Shown one piece after another: positions 1 through 5,073 of a stretch of 5,073 nt of DNA. The stretch is taken from NCBI GenBank assembly GCA_016302985.1, contig JAEDMN010000227.1:1-5073 (forward strand), written 5' to 3'. Made by a program: the position numbers and the translations under genes. The notes under the pieces were generated by a model. The model worked only from the letters and a program-made list of their open reading frames with translations. It was not told the origin of the DNA and did not search any database. The stretch is from Kiritimatiellia bacterium. Its GTDB lineage: Bacteria; Verrucomicrobiota; Kiritimatiellia; RFP12; UBA1067. Numbering within the stretch: position 1 is the stretch's first letter; every line of letters starts with the position of its first letter.

Positions 1-1118
1 CCGCGCCCGCGCCGGAGGAGAAGAAGCCCGCGGCCGCGAAGGAGGACGGGGAGCAGGACGACGGGGATTCCGACACCACGCTGCCGTCCGGCATCCGCCA
101 GTTCGCCGAGGTGTGGGCGGACGTCTACGCGTGCCGCGCGGCCGACATCCGCGTGCAGGGCAGCGTGCAGGTGCTGCTGCTGAAGGCGGCGAAGGCCGAG
201 AAGCTGACGAACGAGGACGAGGAGACCGTGCGCGCGCTCGGCAAGCTCTCGACCCAGCTCGTCGAGGGCCTCGACCAGATCAAGTCCATGAAGTGCGTCG
301 AGCTGGCGCAGCGCAAGGTGAGCGCGATCCGCCAGAAGTCGGTCTCGCTCGTCCGCACCGCCAAGGACCAGATCCGGCGCATCCAGGACAAGGCGGAGCG
401 TGCACGCAAGGCGGCCGAGGAGAAGGCCCGCCAGGAGGAGAAGGCGAAGCGCCTCGCCGCCGAGAAGAAGGAGAAGTCCGAGGCGGAGACGAAGCTCGCG
501 AAGGAGTCCTTCGAGCGGATGGTCTCCTCGCGCCTCAGGTACCTCGAGTGGGACAAGGCCCTGAGCGACCTCCGGAAGGTCTACGACGGCGACATCACGA
601 CGCCGGACGGCCGCGAGGAGATGCGGGCGCAGATCTACAAGGTCGAGTGCATGCAGGCCTTCCACAAGCTGCTGATCGAGGCGCTGGGCAAGTTCTGCAA
701 GGAGGGCGAGCGCGACGCCAAGGAGTTCTTCAAGTTCCGCGACGAGACGGTGGTGACGGCCGTCGACGAGAAGGGCCTCACCCTCCGTCCCGTGAAGTAC
801 GTGAAGGGCAAGAAGGTCCAGGACCGCGAGCATGCCGTCGAATGGCGCCGCTTCTACGGCAAGCCCGAGCATGTCGGCAAGATGAGCCAGCTCATCAACA
901 GCCTCGCGCTGCAGGGCCGCGACACGCTGCACACGCCGCCGCTGCCGTGGTCCCGCCAGATGCTGGGCGCGGCCCTCACGCTCCAGCTCCTCTACACCGA
1001 GGCCAAGGGCGCGGCCGACTTCGCGCCGGTGCTCGTGAAGAAGGCGGCGAAGGAGTTCGAGGACTGCCAGAAGTGGGTGAAGAAGTGGTGGCCGGACCTC
1101 GACCTCGAGGCTGAATAA
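1..1118 (+). CDS. Unrecognised coiled-coil protein, 5'-truncated by the window edge
   Basis: The reading frame is open from base 3 to the TAA at 1116-1118, giving 371 visible residues, so the true start lies upstream. A GTG at 111 could be taken as a start, but the frame upstream of it is open and reads as a protein-like linker (APAPEEKK, then an acidic EDGEQDDGDSD run), so I treat it as internal. After the linker comes a helical region with the short motif KSMKCVELA, then a very charged Lys/Glu/Ala/Arg stretch at about 363-515 that looks like a coiled coil. A more globular C-terminal part follows, with aromatic-rich pieces such as VEWRRFYGKPEHVGKM and PLPWSRQMLGAALTLQLLY, ending in WVKKWWPDLDLEAE. 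I see no membrane segment or catalytic motif in the visible part. I do not recognise the family. The next gene starts only 10 bases downstream, so the two may share a transcript, but nothing here links their functions. Confidence 0.85.
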   Translation, partial: APAPEEKKPAAAKEDGEQDDGDSDTTLPSGIRQFAEVWADVYACRAADIRVQGSVQVLLLKAAKAEKLTNEDEETVRALGKLSTQLVEGLDQIKSMKCVELAQRKVSAIRQKSVSLVRTAKDQIRRIQDKAERARKAAEEKARQEEKAKRLAAEKKEKSEAETKLAKESFERMVSSRLRYLEWDKALSDLRKVYDGDITTPDGREEMRAQIYKVECMQAFHKLLIEALGKFCKEGERDAKEFFKFRDETVVTAVDEKGLTLRPVKYVKGKKVQDREHAVEWRRFYGKPEHVGKMSQLINSLALQGRDTLHTPPLPWSRQMLGAALTLQLLYTEAKGAADFAPVLVKKAAKEFEDCQKWVKKWWPDLDLEAE

Positions 1119-1128
1119 GGGGGCTGAA

Positions 1129-2922
1129 ATGAGCAGACTGACTGGACTCGACATCGGCATCATCGTCGCGTTCCTCCTGAGCGTGATCGTCATCGGCGCC
1201 TGGGCGGCCAAGCGCGCGTCGAAGAGCGCCGAGGACTTCTTCCTCTCCGGGCGTTCGATGCCCTGGTGGCTGCTGGGCGTCTCGATGGTCGCCTGCACCT
1301 TCTCCTGCGACACCCCGAACCTCGTGACGGACCTCGTCCGCACCCAGGGCGTCGCCGGGAACTGGGCCTGGTGGGCCTTCCTGCTCACGGGCATGCTCAC
1401 CGTCTTCGTCTACGCGAAGCTCTGGCGCCGCAGCGCGCTCTCGACCGACCTCGGCTTCTACGAGATCCGCTACGCCGGCACGCCCGCGAAGGCGCTGCGC
1501 GGCTTCCGCGCGGTCTACCTCGGCCTCGTCTTCAACGTCATCGTGATGGGCACGGTCTCGCTCGCGGCGATCAAGATCGGCGCGACGATCTTCGGGCTCT
1601 CGCCCCTTGCGACGCTCGCCATCGCGCTCGCCTCGGTGGGCGTCTACGCGACGCTCGGCGGCCTCACGGGCTCCATCTGGGCGGACTTCTACCAGTACAC
1701 GGTCGCGATGGTCGGCGCCGTCGCGGCGGCCTACTTCGCCGTGAAGATGTGCGGCGACGGCGGGACGGGCGGCACGCTCGCGGAGCTCTTCCGCAACCCG
1801 GCCGTCGCGGGCAAGCTCTCCATGGTCCCCGCCGTCTCCGGCCCCGGCTGGAAGTCGACGCTGATGACGGTGCTGATCCTGCCCGTCGCGGTGCAGTGGT
1901 GGGCCACCTGGTATCCGGGCGCGGAGCCGGGCGGCGGCGGCTACATCGCGCAGCGCATGCTCTCCGCGAAGGACGAGAAGAACGCGGTCGGCGCGGTGAT
2001 GCTCTTCAACTTCCTCCACTACGCGCTGCGCAGCTGGCCGTGGCTCATCGTGGCGCTCGCCTCGCTCGTGGTCTTCCCGGACCTCGCCTCGCTGCAGCAG
2101 GCCTTCCCCGACGCGGCGGCGCAGTTCGTCAAGGACGACATGGCGTACCCGGCGATGATCTCCCGCCTGCCCGCCGGCTGGCTCGGCCTCGTGGCGGCCT
2201 CGCTGATCGCCGCCTACATGTCGACGATCGCGACGCACCTCAACTGGGGGTCCTCCTACCTCGTGTCGGACTTCTACGTCCGTTTCATCGACCCGAAGGC
2301 GGACCCGAAGAAGCAGGTCTTCATGGGCCGCGTCTTCATGCTCGTGCTCCTGCTGGGCTGCGCGGGCATGGCGCTCGTGCTCCAGAACGCGAAGGGCGGC
2401 TTCGACCTGATGCTGCAGGTCGGCGCGGGCACGGGCCTCATCTACATCCTCCGCTGGTTCTGGCACCGCCTGAACGCCTGGAGCGAGATCTCCGCCATGG
2501 TCATCTCGTTCCTCGTGGCGTGCTTCTTCCAGTGGGGCGCCCCGGCATGCGGGCTCGAGGGCTGGCTGACGTCCGGCTGGCGCGCGGAGTGGCTCAACCT
2601 CGGGGCCTGGAAGCTCGTGCTCGGCGTGGTCTTCACGACCCTCGGCTGGCTCGCGGTGACGTTCGCGACGCCGAAGGAGCCGCAGGCGACGCTCGACGCG
2701 TTCGACAGGCTGATCCACGCGGACCTGAAGGAGCTGCCGATGGGCGTGCTCTGCATGGTCTTCGGCTGCCTCGCGGTGTGGAGCTGCCTCTTCGGCTGCG
2801 GCTACCTGATCTACGCCGTCGGCGGCACGAACGGCTACGGGCTCGGCCTCGGCCTGCTCGCGCTCTCCGCCGTGTCGACCTGCGTGCTGATGAAGCTCGT
2901 CGGCCGGACGAAGCTTTCCTGA
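1129..2922 (+). CDS. Sodium:solute symporter, SSS family
   Basis: A 597-residue inner-membrane transporter expected to couple sodium entry to uptake of a small solute such as a sugar or polyol. The start ATG follows AAGGGGG at 1117-1123 with a 5-base gap. The first helix is at about residues 7-26 and is followed by the SSS-typical segment FFLSGRSMPWWLLGVSMVA (37-55). Further helices lie near 78-98, 126-148, 157-178, 184-207, 244-262, 286-315, 350-370, 400-418, 424-445, 452-470, 492-512, 536-560 and 570-590. Family hallmarks are GGLTGSIWADFYQYTV (177-192), QRMLSAKDEKNA (275-286) and AAYMSTIATHLNWGSSYLVSDFY (361-383). The MST at 364-366 falls where LeuT-fold SSS proteins place Na2-site hydroxyl residues. 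The length, with extra C-terminal helices, is within the range of larger SSS proteins. Substrate is unknown. The downstream isomerase-like and kinase genes suggest a carbohydrate, which is inference. The family call is firm. Confidence 0.95.
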   Translation: MSRLTGLDIGIIVAFLLSVIVIGAWAAKRASKSAEDFFLSGRSMPWWLLGVSMVACTFSCDTPNLVTDLVRTQGVAGNWAWWAFLLTGMLTVFVYAKLWRRSALSTDLGFYEIRYAGTPAKALRGFRAVYLGLVFNVIVMGTVSLAAIKIGATIFGLSPLATLAIALASVGVYATLGGLTGSIWADFYQYTVAMVGAVAAAYFAVKMCGDGGTGGTLAELFRNPAVAGKLSMVPAVSGPGWKSTLMTVLILPVAVQWWATWYPGAEPGGGGYIAQRMLSAKDEKNAVGAVMLFNFLHYALRSWPWLIVALASLVVFPDLASLQQAFPDAAAQFVKDDMAYPAMISRLPAGWLGLVAASLIAAYMSTIATHLNWGSSYLVSDFYVRFIDPKADPKKQVFMGRVFMLVLLLGCAGMALVLQNAKGGFDLMLQVGAGTGLIYILRWFWHRLNAWSEISAMVISFLVACFFQWGAPACGLEGWLTSGWRAEWLNLGAWKLVLGVVFTTLGWLAVTFATPKEPQATLDAFDRLIHADLKELPMGVLCMVFGCLAVWSCLFGCGYLIYAVGGTNGYGLGLGLLALSAVSTCVLMKLVGRTKLS

Positions 2923-2937
2923 AGCGCATTTGAATCG

Positions 2938-2953
2938 AAAGGAACGGAACATG
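2938..2953 (+). promoter_or_regulatory. Ribosome binding site deciding the start of the cupin gene
   Basis: AAAGGA at 2938-2943 lies 7 bases before the ATG at 2951. An in-frame TTG at 2930 would extend the protein by seven residues (MNRKERN), but that start lies upstream of this Shine-Dalgarno sequence and has no comparable one of its own. It would also push the twin-arginine motif away from the N-terminus. The ATG at 2951 is therefore preferred. Confidence 0.8.
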
Positions 2954-3754
2954 AATAGACGTGAGTTTATCGCCGCGGGCGCAGGTGCGGCCGTGGTGGC
3001 CCTGACGGCCGGATGCGCCACGTCTGGCGCGACATGCAAGAAAGGATGCTGCAAGATGACGAATGCCGATTTCTACAAGGACGGGAAGTTCGACGGGGCG
3101 AAGGCCAAGGAGGCCTACTTCGACCTGATGCGCAGGTTCGGCTACCCGGTCTTCAAGTCCTTCACGGACGAGAAGTTCATGCTGGAGCAGACGAAGCAGA
3201 CCGCCAACACCCAGTACCTCGGCTTCTGGGCGCTCGACTTCGGCAAGAACGACTTCATGAAGTACGGCATGGGCGGCGTGATCTGGGTGGACGAGGTCAA
3301 GGAGGAGTACTTCGGCCACGACATCTTCCTGCTGCCGCTGCAGTCCATCCCCGAGCACAGCCACGTCGCGCAGAAGATCGACGCGAGCGTCTGCCAGGAC
3401 CGCTGGACCGGCCAGAAGTTCGACAAGGAGCTGCCCGCGAAGATGGAGAGCTGGCTCGTGCGCAACGGCTGGGTCTACTCCTTCTCCGAAGTCGGCGAGC
3501 CCAACCTCGACAAGTTCCCCGAGGCGAAGGCGAACCTCTCCGCGCTGCTGTTCGACCACAAGGCGAACAAGCCGACGTTCCTGAAGTCGCTCCACGTCGA
3601 GAAGTGGGAGGCGGACGGCATCGCCCACAAGCTCCCGAAGACGGGCAGCTGGCACTTCATGATGGGCGGCACCGAGGGCGCGATCGTCTCCGAGTTCGCG
3701 AACTTCCACGACAGCAAGTGCAACCGCTTTTCGGTTCCCGGCGTGATCTTCTAA
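2951..3754 (+). CDS. Tat/lipoprotein-signal cupin protein resembling D-lyxose isomerase
   Basis: A protein of 267 residues. It opens with MNRREFIAAGAGAAVVALTAGC: paired Arg at 3-4 followed by E-F-I resembles a twin-arginine motif, and the hydrophobic stretch ends at Cys22, a plausible lipobox cysteine although Thr at -3 is not the usual Leu. A short Cys-rich linker follows (Cys29, Cys33, Cys34). The domain from about residue 37 resembles the D-lyxose isomerase cupin family: GFWALDFGKNDFMKYGMGG (91-109) recalls that family's WD-TDFG-GDF region, PEHSH (134-138) gives His136 and His138, KMESWLVRNG (164-173) recalls its KMEDIINRGG with Glu166, and TGSWHFMMGGTEGAIVSEFA (231-250) gives His235. This His-His-Glu-His set is the usual cupin metal site. 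The expected role is aldose-ketose isomerisation of a sugar such as lyxose or mannose, but this rests on remembered family motifs. The true function could be a non-isomerase cupin. The gene lies 28 bases after the transporter and is probably co-transcribed with it. Confidence 0.7.
   Translation: MNRREFIAAGAGAAVVALTAGCATSGATCKKGCCKMTNADFYKDGKFDGAKAKEAYFDLMRRFGYPVFKSFTDEKFMLEQTKQTANTQYLGFWALDFGKNDFMKYGMGGVIWVDEVKEEYFGHDIFLLPLQSIPEHSHVAQKIDASVCQDRWTGQKFDKELPAKMESWLVRNGWVYSFSEVGEPNLDKFPEAKANLSALLFDHKANKPTFLKSLHVEKWEADGIAHKLPKTGSWHFMMGGTEGAIVSEFANFHDSKCNRFSVPGVIF
3039..3058 (+). promoter_or_regulatory. Possible internal ribosome binding site and alternative ATG in the cupin gene
   Basis: AGAAAGGA at 3039-3046 is followed after 9 bases by an in-frame ATG at 3056 (Met36). 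The same 8-mer serves as the apparent Shine-Dalgarno of the VOC gene (3761-3768, 10-base gap). Initiation here would give a 232-residue protein without signal peptide, lipobox or Cys-rich linker, beginning MTNADFYKDG. That is close to the usual length of cytoplasmic D-lyxose isomerases, about 225-230 residues from memory. The bases also encode Lys-Lys-Gly, so the match could be chance. Use of this site is inference. Confidence 0.35.
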
Positions 3755-3778
3755 GCGCGCAGAAAGGATAGTCTGACC

Positions 3779-4105
3779 ATGGAAAAGACGTACATGCACA
3801 CGGGCCTCCCCGTCGCCGCCAAGATGGACGGCATGAGCTACATGGAGAGCCTCAAGGTCTGGATCTGCAACAACGAGGAGTACAAGATCGAGTACCTCTA
3901 CTGGGAGAAGGACACGCCGTGCGCCTACCGCATGGTCGCCGAGCCCCACGTGGCGTACAAGGTCGCCGACGTGCAGGCCGCGGTCGACGAGGCCGTCAAG
4001 GCCGGCGCCGCCGTCCTCCTGCCGAAGTTCTCCCTGGGCGGCACGTGCGCGATCGCGTACGTCGGCTACAAGGACGGCCCGCAGGTCGAGTTCTTCCAGG
4101 ACTGA
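3779..4105 (+). CDS. Small VOC (glyoxalase/bleomycin-resistance fold) protein
   Basis: A soluble, probably cytoplasmic protein of 108 residues with no signal peptide or membrane segment. The start ATG follows AGAAAGGA (3761-3768) with a 10-base gap, and the gene begins 24 bases after the cupin gene stops. It shows the paired-module pattern of the vicinal oxygen chelate fold. The first half has His7 (YMHTGLPV) and Glu38 (YKIEYLYW); the second has His57 (EPHVAYKV), a helix ADVQAAVDEAVKAGA and Glu104 (PQVEFFQD). His7, Glu38, His57 and Glu104 sit where the family normally places its four metal ligands. The first half is compact (31 residues between its ligands, against 47 in the second), so the first module seems to lack its usual full helix. 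Such proteins may be lyases, isomerases or dioxygenases, and the reaction cannot be read here. Its neighbours suggest a role on a sugar or a reactive carbonyl intermediate, which is inference. Confidence 0.8.
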   Translation: MEKTYMHTGLPVAAKMDGMSYMESLKVWICNNEEYKIEYLYWEKDTPCAYRMVAEPHVAYKVADVQAAVDEAVKAGAAVLLPKFSLGGTCAIAYVGYKDGPQVEFFQD

Positions 4106-4160
4106 CCCGGGGCGGACGCCCTGGACGGGGGAGGCCCGCCTCCCCCGCCCCCCCCTCAAC
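4106..4160 (+). other. GC-rich hairpin region between the VOC and dhaK genes
   Basis: A perfect 9-bp stem, CGGGGGAGG (4126-4134) with CCTCCCCCG (4139-4147), closes a CCCG loop (4135-4138) and is followed by a run of eight C at 4148-4155. Upstream, GGGGCGG (4109-4115) can pair with CCGCCCC (4145-4151). That pairing shares bases with the first stem, so the two are partly alternative. There is no T tract, so this is not a standard intrinsic terminator. It could attenuate transcription, protect the 3' end of the upstream message or do nothing. The function is not shown by the sequence. Confidence 0.5.
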
Positions 4161-4183
4161 AAGGAAGTGGAGATTCAGCTATG
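4161..4183 (+). promoter_or_regulatory. Ribosome binding site of dhaK
   Basis: The purine-rich AAGGAAGTGGAG at 4161-4172 precedes the ATG at 4181. Its GGAG (4169-4172) sits 8 bases before that ATG. In-frame ATGs also occur at 4187 and 4199; the 14-base gap from GGAG to 4187 is poorer and 4199 is too far. The start at 4181 is preferred, and it also places the catalytic residues two positions later than in E. coli DhaK. Confidence 0.7.
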
Positions 4184-5073
4184 CCGATGAAGAAGTTCAT
4201 GAACGATCCCGCGAACCTCACCAAGGAGCTCCTCGAGGGCCTCGCGGGCTGCTATTCCGACACGATCGACCTCGTCAGCGAGAAGATCGTCGTCCGCAAG
4301 AACCCGAAGGCCGCCGACAAGGTGGCGCTCGTCGCGTTCGGCGGCTCGGGCCACGAGCCGGCGATGCACGGCTTCGTGGGCGAGGGCATGCTCGACGCGT
4401 GCGTCGCCGGCGACATCTTCGCCGCCCCGGGTGGCGAGAAGGTCTACGAGGCGCTCGAGCTCGTCAAGCGCGATGCGGGCACGCTGCTCATCACGCTCAA
4501 CCACAACGGCGACCGCATGAGCGGCTCGAAGGCGATGCGCAAGGCTCAGAAGGCCGGCCTCAACGTCGTCGAGATCGTCATCCACGACGACATCGCCCAG
4601 GGCCCCGACACCCCGATCGAGGACAAGCGCGGCCTCGGCGGCGTGATCCCGTTCATCAAGGTCGTCGGCGCGGCGGCCGAGGAGGGCAGGTCCCTCGACG
4701 AGATTGTCGCCCTCGCCAACAAGTTCAACGAGGGCATCGCGACGCTCTCCGTCGCCCTCAAGATCGCGACGCACCCGCAGAACGGCGGTGAAATCGGCGC
4801 CCTCGCGGACGACGAGATGGAAATCGGCATGGGCCAGCACGGCGAAGGCGGCGGCGGCATCACCAAGATGTGCACGGCCGACGAGACCGTCGAGAAGATG
4901 CTGCCCTCGCTCGTCAAGGCGACGAAGCTCGCCTCCGGCGACAAGGCGCTCCTCCTCATCAACGGCTCCGGCTCCACGACGACGATGGAGATGCTGATCT
5001 GCTACCGCAAGGCGAAGCAGATGCTCGAGGCGATGGGCGTCACCGTCCTCCCCGGCAAGTGCGACGAGCTGCT
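4181..5073 (+). CDS. dhaK: DhaK-type dihydroxyacetone kinase subunit, 3'-truncated by the window edge
   Basis: The first 297 residues of a DhaK-family protein, running off the right edge; E. coli DhaK is about 356 residues. DhaK holds the ketose substrate through a covalent hemiaminal to a histidine while a separate DhaL subunit or domain, with ATP or a phosphorelay protein, supplies the phosphate. Visible motifs are FGGSGHEPAMHGFVGEGML (53-71) with His58, LNHNGDRMSG (106-115) with Asp111, RGLGGVIPFIKVVGAAAEEG (150-169), EIGMGQHGEGG (214-224) with His220, and LLLINGSGSTTTMEML (257-272). His58, Asp111 and His220 match E. coli His56, Asp109 and His218 (numbering from memory) with a constant offset of two, so the substrate site looks intact. 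Differences are LNHNGDRMSG where many DhaKs have NYTGD, and QHGEGGGG where they have IHGEPG. Substrate may be dihydroxyacetone or a tetrulose, since erythrulose kinases share this family. No dhaL is visible; it would be expected downstream. Confidence 0.9.
   Translation, partial: MPMKKFMNDPANLTKELLEGLAGCYSDTIDLVSEKIVVRKNPKAADKVALVAFGGSGHEPAMHGFVGEGMLDACVAGDIFAAPGGEKVYEALELVKRDAGTLLITLNHNGDRMSGSKAMRKAQKAGLNVVEIVIHDDIAQGPDTPIEDKRGLGGVIPFIKVVGAAAEEGRSLDEIVALANKFNEGIATLSVALKIATHPQNGGEIGALADDEMEIGMGQHGEGGGGITKMCTADETVEKMLPSLVKATKLASGDKALLLINGSGSTTTMEMLICYRKAKQMLEAMGVTVLPGKCDEL

Noticed and set aside
111..113. GTG at 111 as the start of the first gene
   Set aside because: The frame is open to the left edge and encodes a sensible linker. 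No convincing ribosome binding site sits at the right distance before the GTG.
1266..2933. A 555-codon plus-strand frame inside the symporter gene
   Set aside because: Its product is mostly Arg, Gly, Pro, Ala and His, with none of the helices seen in the overlapping transporter frame. It is a frame-shifted shadow.
976..3054. A 692-codon open frame on the minus strand opposite the symporter gene
   Set aside because: Its translation is dominated by Arg, His, Glu, Ala and Asp with no fold-like pattern, as expected for the antisense of a GC-rich gene. The plus strand here encodes an unmistakable SSS transporter with ribosome binding site and family motifs.
4126..4160. A standard Rho-independent terminator after the VOC gene
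   Set aside because: The stem is strong but is followed by C residues and CTCAAC, with no T tract, so I describe it only as a hairpin of unknown function.
2633..4162. A 509-codon open frame on the minus strand across three plus-strand genes
   Set aside because: It spans the end of the symporter, the whole cupin and VOC genes and the gaps between them, with low-complexity Arg/Val/Leu/Glu composition. It is an antisense shadow.
4175..4840. A 221-codon minus-strand open frame opposite dhaK
   Set aside because: Its composition is rich in Leu, Val, Asp, Glu and Arg, and the plus strand carries intact DhaK motifs over the same bases.

Overview
The window is very GC-rich, with strong G/C bias at third codon positions. 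It holds five protein-coding genes, all on the + strand and tightly packed, with gaps of 10, 28, 24 and 75 bases. The first gene is cut at its 5' end and the last at its 3' end. I see no tRNA, rRNA, CRISPR array, insertion sequence or long repeat. The long open frames on the minus strand and in other plus frames are by-products of the high GC content. The host looks like a Gram-negative bacterium. The mix of a large sodium:solute symporter, a twin-arginine/lipoprotein-type signal and small sugar-metabolism genes would fit a high-GC member of the PVC group (Kiritimatiellota, Lentisphaerota or Verrucomicrobiota), but this is an impression and not a proof.

Layout: (1) from the left edge to 1118, the C-terminal 371 residues of an unrecognised protein with an acidic/Pro-Ala linker and a highly charged coiled coil; (2) 1129-2922, a 597-residue SSS-family sodium:solute symporter; (3) 2951-3754, a 267-residue protein with a Tat-like lipoprotein signal and a cupin domain resembling D-lyxose isomerase; (4) 3779-4105, a 108-residue VOC (glyoxalase-fold) protein with all four expected metal ligands; (5) 4181 to the right edge, a DhaK-type dihydroxyacetone kinase subunit with its substrate-binding His, Asp and His intact.

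Genes 2 to 4 read as one transcription unit, and gene 5 probably belongs to it, although a strong GC hairpin sits in the 75-base gap before it. The simplest joint reading is a small carbohydrate uptake and breakdown module: a sodium-driven importer, a sugar-isomerase-like cupin, a small VOC enzyme and a kinase for a short ketose (dihydroxyacetone or a tetrulose). The substrate cannot be read from the sequence. The most interesting point is that the isomerase-like gene carries an export signal and also an internal Shine-Dalgarno plus ATG exactly where the signal and linker end, so it might be made in both an exported and a cytoplasmic form.
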